This document shows, piece by piece, positions 1 to 5,371 of a DNA stretch of 9,922 nucleotides. The stretch comes from Bacteroidales bacterium UBA1208 (GTDB lineage Bacteria > Bacteroidota > Bacteroidia > Bacteroidales > P3), in assembly GCA_002309955.1 (NCBI GenBank), contig DBXQ01000082.1, positions 10,959 to 20,880 of the forward strand. The letters are read 5' to 3'. Below the pieces are notes generated by a model. The model saw only the letters and a program-made list of their open reading frames with translations. It was not told the DNA's origin and did not search any database. A program made the position numbers and the translations under genes. Each line of letters starts with the position of its first letter. Position 1 is the stretch's first letter.

Positions 1-185
1 AGATGGAAGACCACATAGTCGTCAACATCCTGCACAACATTGACACGCCCATTACCATACACATTAACAATAAGGCTTCGGTAGTGCGACACAGAGAGCG
101 GCTGTACCATTCTCACAGGCTGGTATTGCGCCGTAGCAGTGAGCCCGGCTATTGCAAGCATGATTAATAAGAGTGTCTTTTTCAT
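1..185 (-). CDS. Small secreted protein, N-terminal part only (cut by window edge)
   Basis: Reading from an ATG at 185-183 the frame stays open for 61 codons to the window edge. It begins with a clear type I signal peptide: Lys-Lys, a hydrophobic core (LLLIMLAIAGL), then T-A-T-A before a likely cleavage ahead of QYQP. The mature start contains VSHYRSLIVNVYGNGRVNVV followed by an Asp-rich turn. This alternating pattern weakly resembles the start of the DUF2807 'head GIN' putative adhesin fold, which often lies beside ECF sigma factor genes in Bacteroidota; that assignment is inference from a short fragment. It lies 34 bases downstream of the membrane protein gene and is probably the third gene of the sigma factor operon. 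There is no lipobox cysteine, so export to the periplasm or surface is more likely than lipoprotein anchoring. The gene itself is fairly sure, the family is not. Confidence 0.7.
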   Translation of the reverse strand, partial: MKKTLLLIMLAIAGLTATAQYQPVRMVQPLSVSHYRSLIVNVYGNGRVNVVQDVDDYVVFH

Positions 186-219
186 TGCTTTATACGTATT
201 GATTCTGTTCTATTATTTT

Positions 220-819
220 CTATAGGCTGGCCAGGACTGGCTCGAAAAGGGTTTCGGTGAGCGACTTGCGCTTGGGGGTGCCGTATTGCACCAGCCGCGT
301 GGTATAGACTGTGAGGGTGTCGGTGGTTGACTGCCGGTTGGGCCATACGGTTTTCTGTGGGGCAGGAGCTTGAGCCAGAAGAGTTTCGTCTGCTGCCACC
401 TCCTCCACCGCCACAGGAGCAATAAACTCTGGCAACTCCTCTATCTGTGCCGTCACAAGGCTCTCGACATCCTTTTGAGCCGGGGACTCGGCTATAAGGG
501 TTGGGGAGGTCGGAGTAATCTGAATATTCTGATTATTCGGAATATTCAGAGTTTTCTGAGGTATCTGGGTTGCTTCAGCTATCTGTGGAATAGCGGGCTG
601 TGCGGGCCATTGCCACACTGCCACGGCAGCCACTATGAACACTGCAGCCACGGCGGCGACCCGTCGCCATAGGTGCAATGGCCGCACCTCGGCTTTACGT
701 GTGCTCTGCATGGCACGACGTATCTCGTCCTCGCTGATGAGGCTGTGCCCTTCCAGCGCACGGCTCTGATTCTGCCATAGCTGTTGCATTTCATCCAAAT
801 CGAAATCAGTCCTTTTCAT
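220..819 (-). CDS. Single-pass membrane protein, probable anti-sigma or sigma-associated regulator
   Basis: The 199-residue product has a charged cytoplasmic N-terminus (about 1-52; MKRTDFDLDEMQQLW, then SEDEIRRAM), one Ala/Val-rich transmembrane segment (about 54-71), and a long extracytoplasmic part rich in Pro, Gln, Ala and Glu that looks disordered. It ends in a basic-hydrophobic tail (GTPKRKSLTETLFEPVLASL). The start codon lies inside the end of the ECF sigma factor gene (14-base overlap, different frame), which implies translational coupling and near-equal synthesis. Position and topology fit a membrane-bound anti-sigma factor that binds the sigma factor through its N-terminus. However, I see no zinc-binding HxxxCxxC motif and no FecR-type periplasmic domain, so it is not a standard ZAS or FecR regulator. 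Role inferred from context; no family recognised. Confidence 0.8.
   Translation of the reverse strand: MKRTDFDLDEMQQLWQNQSRALEGHSLISEDEIRRAMQSTRKAEVRPLHLWRRVAAVAAVFIVAAVAVWQWPAQPAIPQIAEATQIPQKTLNIPNNQNIQITPTSPTLIAESPAQKDVESLVTAQIEELPEFIAPVAVEEVAADETLLAQAPAPQKTVWPNRQSTTDTLTVYTTRLVQYGTPKRKSLTETLFEPVLASL
519..550. repeat. Perfect 10-bp inverted repeat inside the membrane protein gene
   Basis: TCTGAATATT at 519-528 is answered by its exact complement AATATTCAGA at 541-550, with a 12-base loop. Each arm overlaps the 8-bp palindrome GAATATTC (522-529 and 540-547), so that palindrome also occurs twice with an 18-bp period. The stretch encodes an Asn/Ile/Gln-rich part of the extracytoplasmic region (LNIPNNQNIQI). 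It could form an mRNA hairpin or simply reflect a repetitive low-complexity peptide. Confidence 0.6.
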
Positions 820-1333
820 ATTGCGCCATTTTTTTAAGTTTCTCTTTGATACGAAACATCTTTATTCTCACATTCCCCTCTGAAATTCCCAACACATCAG
901 CTATCTCCTTCCCGCTCAAATCGTCCAAATACATTATCACAAGTTTCTGCTCATCATCGTTCAGCCTGTGTATCAACTCATAGAGTTTGTCCAACTGGCG
1001 GCTGTCGCTCTCGTCCACATAGCTTTCGGCCATTTGCTGGGTCAATCCTTCAGTGTCGGGCATCCGTTTGTTCCTATGGTAATACTGTAAGCCCGTGTTC
1101 AGTGCCACCTTATATATCCAGGTGCTCTCTTTGCTCTCTTTCTTAAACCCCGCGTACCCCTGCCAAAGATTGCACAGAATATCCTGCTTCAAATCCTCCA
1201 CCTCGTCATGCCGTTTCCGCGTGAAGGCAAGGCACACTTTGTAGATGAGTGCTTCGTAACGCTTCACCATGTCGACAAACGCCGCCTCGGTGTCATGTAC
1301 CAGACTATCTTCTATATGGATTTTTCTATGCAT
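806..1333 (-). CDS. ECF-family RNA polymerase sigma factor (sigma-70 family)
   Basis: The 175-residue product has the two domains of an extracytoplasmic-function sigma factor and the usual length. Region 2 spans about 18-90: an initial helix (FVDMVKRYEALIYKVC), the core-binding stretch DEVEDLKQDILCNLW, and the -10 recognition helix STWIYKVALNTGLQYYHRNKR. A short acidic linker (about 91-113) leads to region 4 (about 115-170), with LNDDEQKLVIMYLDDLSGKEIADVLGISEGNVRIKMFRIKEKLK, including the helix-turn-helix for the -35 element. It directs RNA polymerase core to a small regulon, normally including its own operon. It is the first gene of a minus-strand operon, followed with overlap by the putative membrane regulator and then a secreted protein. 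The ATG start at 1333-1331 is the natural one because the frame upstream is AT-rich and non-coding. Family assignment is firm; regulon and signal are unknown. Confidence 0.95.
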   Translation of the reverse strand: MHRKIHIEDSLVHDTEAAFVDMVKRYEALIYKVCLAFTRKRHDEVEDLKQDILCNLWQGYAGFKKESKESTWIYKVALNTGLQYYHRNKRMPDTEGLTQQMAESYVDESDSRQLDKLYELIHRLNDDEQKLVIMYLDDLSGKEIADVLGISEGNVRIKMFRIKEKLKKMAQYEKD

Positions 1334-1352
1334 CTTTTGCCCTAATTAGATA

Positions 1353-1360
1353 CAAAAATA
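1353..1360 (-). promoter_or_regulatory. Candidate Bacteroidota -7 box for the sigma factor operon
   Basis: On the minus strand TATTTTTG matches the TAnnTTTG consensus of the primary Bacteroidota sigma factor. It lies about 20 bases before the sigma factor ATG, giving a very short leader. I see no clear TTTG -33 box 19-21 bases further upstream, so the call rests on one element in AT-rich DNA. An ECF-type autoregulated promoter could lie in the same region. Confidence 0.4.
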
Positions 1361-1601
1361 CCCAAAATGTTACACACGACTGATTTTTTTCTCCCCGAAA
1401 AATCATACAATATTAAAATATAACGCATTGACAAATCCATATTCATTATTAATCCACCGCTCGTCGGCGGCTTTTGGTGCGTCGCTTGTCCAACACTTCA
1501 AAAAACATCTGTTCTCCGGTGTTTGACCATTGAACTTTCTCCCAACCTGCGTTCAAATCCTTTTTCGCACCGTTCTATTACCCACCCCTCTCCCTTCGTT
1601 C

Positions 1602-1661
1602 TACCTCAGTTCTCCTTTTGAAATGGGAGAACGATGGGAGAACGATGGGAGAACTGAGGTA
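1602..1661. repeat. 14-bp perfect inverted repeat with tandem repeat in the loop
   Basis: TACCTCAGTTCTCC at 1602-1615 is exactly complementary to GGAGAACTGAGGTA at 1648-1661, enclosing 32 bases. In RNA this would be a strong stem. No T-run follows either end, so it does not look like an intrinsic terminator. A further TCGTTCT at 1596-1602 is complementary to AGAACGA, which occurs twice in the loop, so alternative pairings are possible. The form suggests a member of a dispersed intergenic repeat family or a small palindromic element. Confidence 0.65.
1624..1656. repeat. 11-bp tandem repeat, nearly three copies
   Basis: The unit TGGGAGAACGA occurs at 1624-1634 and 1635-1645 without change. A third copy at 1646-1656 keeps the first nine bases and then runs into the right arm of the inverted repeat. 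The period of 11 is not a multiple of three, which argues against coding use. Copy number may vary between strains. Confidence 0.8.
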
Positions 1662-1892
1662 TATGGAGTGAAGGAAGAACAGTCGAGCCTGCATCGGTCA
1701 TCGAGCCGGAAAACAGGATAAAACGGCTATTCTCAGTTTTTCCACTTCACGTACCTCCGCCTTGCTCTTGAACAGCCTCAGCCGGAGGCCCGTTTAGCCT
1801 AATGGCCGGTTTGGATCGAACAACCGAAGAACAGCCGTCTAATGTTCGAGCCGCCAACCCCTGATTATGCACTGGCAACCGCCCATAGGGAT

Positions 1893-1900
1893 TATTTTTG
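1893..1900 (+). promoter_or_regulatory. bcp: Candidate -7 box for the peroxiredoxin gene
   Basis: TATTTTTG matches TAnnTTTG and is followed after about 56 bases by the peroxiredoxin ATG. At the expected -33 spacing there is only a partial match (ACTGG at 1871-1875). It is the best candidate promoter for the bcp-ZIP-phosphoesterase run, judged on one element only. Confidence 0.35.
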
Positions 1901-1956
1901 GCGACGGATTCAATAAAAAACAGCTTTCCACGTTATGAATGGAAAAGAATTAGAAT

Positions 1957-2403
1957 ATGCTACAGATTGGAACAAAAGCCCCTTATTTTGAAGGCATTGA
2001 CGAGAACGGGAACAAGATTGCCCTGTCCGACTACACCGGCAAAAAGCTGGTGCTCTATTTCTACCCCAAGGACAGCACACCGGGTTGCACTGCCGAGGCC
2101 TGCGATTTGCGGGACAATTATCAGCGTTTCCTCAGTTTAGGCTATGAGGTGCTGGGCGTGAGCCGCGACTCGGCGGCATCGCACATGCGTTTCAAAGAGA
2201 AATATCAACTGCCGTTTCATCTCATCGCCGACACAGACTTGACTATACTGAAAGCTTATGAGGCTTGGGGAATAAAGAAGATGTATGGCCGCGAAACCGA
2301 GGGCACCTTGCGCACAACGTATGTCATCGACGAGCAAGGTGTGATTGTGGATGCCATCGGCAAGGTGGATACCAAGAACCATACGACACAGATTTTGAAT
2401 TGA
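1957..2403 (+). CDS. bcp: Thioredoxin-dependent peroxiredoxin, Bcp/PrxQ type
   Basis: The 148-residue cytoplasmic protein matches the length and motifs of the Bcp/PrxQ peroxiredoxins, which reduce hydrogen peroxide and organic hydroperoxides with electrons from thioredoxin. The active-site block is YPKDSTPGCTAEACDLRD: Thr41, Pro42 and peroxidatic Cys44, with resolving Cys49 five residues later, the atypical two-Cys arrangement of this group. The conserved active-site Arg is Arg119 in TLRTTYVID. The N-terminal GTKAPYFEGIDENG and LSDYTGKKLVLYFYPKD are the usual first strands of the thioredoxin fold. The ATG at 1957 gives the standard N-terminus; an overlapping frame from 1898 is a shadow. It is probably the first gene of a run with the ZIP transporter 83 bases downstream. 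Its physiological role here, oxidative-stress defence, follows from the family. Confidence 0.96.
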   Translation: MLQIGTKAPYFEGIDENGNKIALSDYTGKKLVLYFYPKDSTPGCTAEACDLRDNYQRFLSLGYEVLGVSRDSAASHMRFKEKYQLPFHLIADTDLTILKAYEAWGIKKMYGRETEGTLRTTYVIDEQGVIVDAIGKVDTKNHTTQILN

Positions 2404-2425
2404 AAGTTGAATATTGAAAGTTGAA
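2399..2425 (+). repeat. 14-bp direct repeat covering the bcp stop codon
   Basis: ATTGAAAGTTGAA occurs at 2399-2411 and again at 2413-2425, a 14-bp period. The first copy contains the TGA stop of bcp. The second lies wholly in the intergenic gap and is followed by another AAAT. It looks like slippage-generated sequence at a gene end. Confidence 0.75.
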
Positions 2426-2486
2426 AATCAGGCTTCCTTTATCATCGTAATCGATATTGAGGCAGTCATAATCTTTTTGGGTTTCT

Positions 2487-3233
2487 ATGTCACAGGTATG
2501 GATGAGCGCGGCCGGACTGAGTCTGGCAACGGTGATAGGTGCGCTGATAGGTTTCGTCATCAAAGAGTTGCCCCACAAATGGAACGATGCAGTGTTGGGA
2601 TTCTGCGCTGGCATTATGCTGGCAGCAGCCACGTTGGGACTGATTGTACCGGCAGTGGAGCAGTGCGGTGTCGTTGAATGGTGGTTGCCTCTGATAGGCG
2701 TGACGGCAGGTGTATTGTTTCTGAATGTGCTGGACTGGGTGACACCCCATATGCACAAGATTACCGGCCTCGACCAAGAGGAGCATCGGAATAACGCTTC
2801 CCTCAACCGCATTCTGCTGTTTGTGATGGCCATCGCCTTGCATAAACTGCCCGAAGGCATGGCCGCGGGAGTAGGATTCAACGCCGAAGAGACTGCCGAC
2901 GCATGGGCGGTGACGCTGGGCATAGCGCTGCAGAACATCCCCGAGGGGATGGTAGTCATAGCCCCGTTGCTGCTTGCAGGAGTGAAAAAGGCAAGGGCGT
3001 TCGTTATTTCACTGGCTATCGCACTGCTGGAGGTGGTGGGAGTATGGATAGGATATGGCTTGGGTGCCATTTCGACCTACTTGCTACCTGTGATGCTGGC
3101 TTTTGCCGGAGGTGCAATGCTGTATGTGGTGAGCGACGAGATGATTCCTGAGACCCATGCCCACGGATACCAAAAGTTAGCTACGTATTCGCTGATAGCC
3201 GGGTTTATGGTGCTTGCTATTATGATGAGGTAA
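2487..3233 (+). CDS. ZIP family divalent metal ion transporter
   Basis: The 248-residue inner-membrane protein carries the hallmarks of ZIP (Zrt/Irt-like) transporters, which bring zinc, iron, manganese or related ions into the cytoplasm. About eight hydrophobic segments are visible. The metal-binding signature of TM4 is HKLPEGMAAG (His119, Glu123) and that of TM5 is QNIPEGM (Asn150, Glu153). A His/Asp-containing loop (HMHKITGLDQEEH, about 88-100) lies between TM3 and TM4, where the family often has a metal-binding loop. A second acidic/His cluster, SDEMIPETHAHG (about 216-227), precedes the last helix. The form is closest to the bacterial GufA/ZupT-like branch; exact metal preference cannot be read from sequence. 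An ATG five codons downstream (2502) is an alternative start. The phosphoesterase gene follows within 30 bases and is probably co-transcribed. Confidence 0.93.
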   Translation: MSQVWMSAAGLSLATVIGALIGFVIKELPHKWNDAVLGFCAGIMLAAATLGLIVPAVEQCGVVEWWLPLIGVTAGVLFLNVLDWVTPHMHKITGLDQEEHRNNASLNRILLFVMAIALHKLPEGMAAGVGFNAEETADAWAVTLGIALQNIPEGMVVIAPLLLAGVKKARAFVISLAIALLEVVGVWIGYGLGAISTYLLPVMLAFAGGAMLYVVSDEMIPETHAHGYQKLATYSLIAGFMVLAIMMR

Positions 3234-3263
3234 AGAGAATAGTTATGATAGATACGATTGGTT

Positions 3264-4247
3264 ATGTATACTGAAGTGTTTTCTGTTGGTATTGTTCTGC
3301 TGGTTTGCTGGGTGGCGATTACGCTGATGGACCTGGCGGTAGCGGGGTTGCTGGCGTTGGTGTTCGGATGGTCGTTTAAGAGGTGCTTTGTGTGGGGACT
3401 GCTGACACTGGCGGTGCCGGTGCTGATGATGGGCTACGGTATTTTGATAGAACGCAACCGCTATGAGGTGAAGACGGTGGAGATAGCTTTCGACAACCTG
3501 CCCAAAGCCTTCGACGGATATAGCATCGTGCAATTGAGCGATATCCACTCGCGGTCGTTCCGCTACCGCACGGGGTCGCTACAACGAGCTGTGGAGAAGG
3601 CTAACAATCTTAACGCCGACTTGATAGCATTTACCGGTGATATTGTCACCATCACTCCCGACGAGTTGGATGCAACCGCTGGCATTTTAAGTGGCTTGCA
3701 GGCACGCGACGGGGTGGTGTCGATATTGGGCAATCATGACTACTGCCCCTATATCAAAGAGAGCAACAGCACACTGACCCCCGACGAGGGCAAGAAAGAA
3801 GTGATAGCCCGCGAACGAGCCATGGGTTGGCGGATGCTCGTCAACGAGAACTTGATTTTGCGCCATGGAGACGACTCGATAGCCATTGTAGGGGTGGAGA
3901 ATACCAGCACCTCACCGCATTTCCCCAAGCGGGGAGACTTGTGGAAGGCTATGAAAGGCACCGACGGGATGTTCCGCATACTGCTAAGCCATGACCCTAC
4001 TCACTGGGACATGGGGGTGATAGGCAAGGATATACCGCTCACCCTGTCGGGGCATACGCACGCAATGCAGTTCTCGCTATTGGGATGGAGCCCGATAAGG
4101 CATTTCTACAAGCAATCGAAAGGGTTGTATCGTAAAGGTAACCAATACCTATATATCAATATAGGACTGGGCGAGACCATCTTCCCTGTCCGCATAGGAG
4201 CAACACCGGAGATAACACAAATCATCCTGCGCCGCAGCAGAGAATAA
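3264..4247 (+). CDS. Membrane-anchored metallophosphoesterase, calcineurin-like (YkuE/YaeI type)
   Basis: From the ATG at 3264 the product is 327 residues; a TTG at 3258 would add two. The N-terminal 60 residues contain two or three hydrophobic segments (about 4-24, 24-36 and 42-61), followed by a catalytic domain carrying all calcineurin-like metallophosphoesterase motifs: SDIHS (Asp93, His95), TGDIV (Asp126), GNHD (Asn157, His158), LSHDP (His243) and SGHTHA (His265, His267). These ligands hold two metal ions, commonly Mn, Fe, Zn or Mg, for hydrolysis of a phosphoester. Relatives of this shape are often annotated as YkuE/YaeI-like phosphodiesterases, some acting on lipid-linked substrates such as UDP-2,3-diacylglucosamine; I cannot fix the substrate here. 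It lies directly behind a metal transporter gene, which suits a metal-dependent enzyme but may be coincidence. It converges with the glycosylase gene 30 bases away. Confidence 0.92.
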   Translation: MYTEVFSVGIVLLVCWVAITLMDLAVAGLLALVFGWSFKRCFVWGLLTLAVPVLMMGYGILIERNRYEVKTVEIAFDNLPKAFDGYSIVQLSDIHSRSFRYRTGSLQRAVEKANNLNADLIAFTGDIVTITPDELDATAGILSGLQARDGVVSILGNHDYCPYIKESNSTLTPDEGKKEVIARERAMGWRMLVNENLILRHGDDSIAIVGVENTSTSPHFPKRGDLWKAMKGTDGMFRILLSHDPTHWDMGVIGKDIPLTLSGHTHAMQFSLLGWSPIRHFYKQSKGLYRKGNQYLYINIGLGETIFPVRIGATPEITQIILRRSRE

Positions 4248-4277
4248 TCATAAGACATATTGGATAGATGCCGGCAG

Positions 4278-4877
4278 CTACAGACAACCGACCTGCTGCA
4301 TCATGGTTCGGTAGTAACGGGCTTTCTCGTCTATCTTCATTGGGTAGGCACGTGAGGACGAGGGCATACGCCAGAGGTGCATGCCGCGGCCGGCGATGGT
4401 CAACGGGCTGTTGCAACCTATGGACGGCACGGTGGCACCATAGTCTTCGCAGAGGGTTTGCGCCGACTTCTGACCAGTGCAGACAATATCGTGACACAAA
4501 GGAATAGCGTTGAGAAGTGCCGGAATATCGGTTTTTTGAACCACTTCAAGGTATTGGTCGGAGGCATTGTCGCGGAGACGACGGACAGCCGAGGCCGTGT
4601 CGAAGATGGCAATGCCGCGCTCGTTGAGCAGCCGCACAATGTCGTCTTTGCGGAAGGTTTTATGTTCGGCATCGACCAGACGGGCAGCATCGTTGAAAAA
4701 AACAAGACCGAAAATCTCCCACATCATATTGGTGCGGTTGGGATAGAAAAAATCCATGCACCAACGGGCACGGGGAGGAGGAAAACTGCCAAGCATCAAC
4801 AGCCTTGCCTGCTGAGGCAGGAAGGGATGGAGTGGATGGGACTCGACAGGATGTTCCTTCAGGGCATCAGATTTCAT
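4278..4877 (-). CDS. Uracil-DNA-glycosylase-superfamily protein
   Basis: The 199-residue product shows the core layout of the uracil-DNA glycosylase fold. An early strand and loop, ARLLMLGSFPPPRARWCMDFFYPN (about 24-47), correspond to the first active-site motif, and NMMWEIFG follows. Central strands GIAIFDTASAVRR (about 88-100) and DIVCTGQKSAQTL (about 130-142) precede the C-terminal motif LWRMPSSSRAYP (about 168-179), equivalent to the DNA-binding loop of the TDG/MUG and SMUG branches. The expected role is removal of damaged or mismatched bases in base-excision repair; the substrate base is unknown. I use the ATG at 4877-4875: a longer frame reaching 5090 only reads the upstream gene out of frame, giving Pro/Ser/Thr-rich sequence unlike the family. 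The start overlaps the end of the small gene upstream by 11 bases, implying coupled translation. Confidence 0.85.
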   Translation of the reverse strand: MKSDALKEHPVESHPLHPFLPQQARLLMLGSFPPPRARWCMDFFYPNRTNMMWEIFGLVFFNDAARLVDAEHKTFRKDDIVRLLNERGIAIFDTASAVRRLRDNASDQYLEVVQKTDIPALLNAIPLCHDIVCTGQKSAQTLCEDYGATVPSIGCNSPLTIAGRGMHLWRMPSSSRAYPMKIDEKARYYRTMMQQVGCL

Positions 4878-5118
4878 GACGACTGGCGACATAGCTGATT
4901 TCGGAAAGGTCGAGATCAATATCGCCCTCATCGTTATTGGTAAGGAATGAGTCGATGGGGTAGGTGGCGAAATCCTTGGTGAGCGACTGCGGGGTGTCAA
5001 GGGTAACTTCGAGGGTTTTCTTGTTGATACCCAGAACGCAGTCCATATAAGCCTCGGGGTCGTCAAGCACGTTGCACAGTTCGTTGGCAATCCTGTCTTC
5101 TAATTCTGTATCTGACAT
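4867..5118 (-). CDS. Small acidic protein of unknown function, upstream of the glycosylase
   Basis: This 83-residue protein is strongly acidic (MSDTELEDRIANELCNVLDDPEAY, later TNNDEGDIDLDLSEI) and has no membrane segment or signal peptide, so it is cytoplasmic. Predicted features are an N-terminal helix (about 3-19), a central strand pair (CVLGINKKTLEVTLDT, about 27-42), and a C-terminal acidic segment. I recognise no family. It is supported as a real gene by a good promoter box 35 bases upstream, a sensible ATG, balanced amino-acid composition and an 11-base overlap with the glycosylase gene, whose alternative frame through this region looks like noise. The tight coupling suggests it works with or regulates the glycosylase, but that is inference. 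Confidence 0.75.
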   Translation of the reverse strand: MSDTELEDRIANELCNVLDDPEAYMDCVLGINKKTLEVTLDTPQSLTKDFATYPIDSFLTNNDEGDIDLDLSEISYVASRHEI

Positions 5119-5152
5119 AACAATGTGGTTTTTAAGTTGTACTTTCGACTTG

Positions 5153-5160
5153 CAAAGATA
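5153..5160 (-). promoter_or_regulatory. -7 box for the small acidic gene and glycosylase operon
   Basis: TATCTTTG on the minus strand, followed by C, is a full TAnnTTTG match and the most typical form of the Bacteroidota -7 element. It lies 34 bases before the ATG at 5118. A run of T's follows upstream but no exact TTTG -33 box is seen at standard spacing. Confidence 0.6.
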
Positions 5161-5343
5161 CGAAAAAAAATCCGAATAATATTTTTCTTGATGAAATAAA
5201 CGCCCAAATAATGACGTTTGGAGCCTATTTGCAGAGAAAAACCGACAATGTGGTTAGGGCAATGCTGGCAATCATGCCCACCTTTGGAAAAAGACAATAA
5301 AAGCCCTTTGGAATCATTTTCTCAATATATGACTTTTTTTGTG

Positions 5344-5351
5344 TATCTTTG
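5344..5351 (+). promoter_or_regulatory. -7 box for the secreted glycosidase gene
   Basis: TATCTTTG followed by CA is a full TAnnTTTG match. The ATG of the glycosidase is 20 bases further on, giving a leader of roughly 15 bases. The -33 position has only TTTC-like sequence near 5318-5321, so activity may depend on an activator. Confidence 0.6.
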
Positions 5352-5371
5352 CATGGTAAAAAAATACACGC

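Larger units (their letters stand above)
1334..1956. other. Long non-coding region with several inverted and tandem repeats
   Basis: About 620 bases separate the sigma factor gene from the peroxiredoxin gene. The only sizeable open frame (1530-1721, plus) is Pro/Ser-rich, runs through a tandem repeat and resembles no protein I know, so I do not call it. Visible structure includes the repeat at 1602-1661; a near-match inverted pair, ACGGCTATTCT at 1723-1733 against AGAACAGCCGT at 1828-1838 (one mismatch); a small hairpin GCCTC/GAGGC at 1775-1789; and a 7-bp pair TCGAACA/TGTTCGA at 1816-1822 and 1843-1849. The segment around 1760-1870 is more GC-rich than its edges. It may be a decayed dispersed repeat or contain a small RNA; neither is proven. 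Confidence 0.5.
5119..5371. other. Divergent intergenic region with two promoters
   Basis: This 253-base AT-rich stretch separates two divergent genes. Each has its own TAnnTTTG box close to its start (5153-5160 minus and 5344-5351 plus), about 183 bases apart. A 9-bp direct repeat CCTTTGGAA occurs at 5281-5289 and 5305-5313 upstream of the glycosidase promoter, a possible but unproven regulator site. I see no RNA gene or coding frame that would stand by itself. Confidence 0.5.

Noticed and set aside
220..819. FecR-type anti-sigma factor
   Set aside because: No FecR domain sequence is visible and the extracytoplasmic part is low-complexity; no TonB-dependent receptor is nearby.
1624..1656. 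CRISPR-like tandem repeats
   Set aside because: The copies are directly adjacent with no spacers and the unit is only 11 bp; no cas gene is present.
1530..1721. 63-residue open frame on the plus strand in the long intergenic region
   Set aside because: Its composition is Pro/Ser-rich, it runs through the inverted and tandem repeats whose 11-bp period is not a codon multiple, and it resembles no protein family I know.
3258..3263. TTG start for the metallophosphoesterase
   Set aside because: An ATG lies only two codons downstream with no evidence favouring TTG; the difference is two residues.
4878..5090. N-terminal extension of the glycosylase frame
   Set aside because: It is a shadow of the 83-residue gene in another frame, with noise-like Pro/Ser/Thr-rich sequence and no glycosylase motif.
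5100..5297. 65-residue minus-strand frame in the divergent region
   Set aside because: It covers the promoter of the small acidic gene and overlaps its start out of frame; Lys/Phe/Ile-rich sequence typical of AT-rich non-coding DNA.
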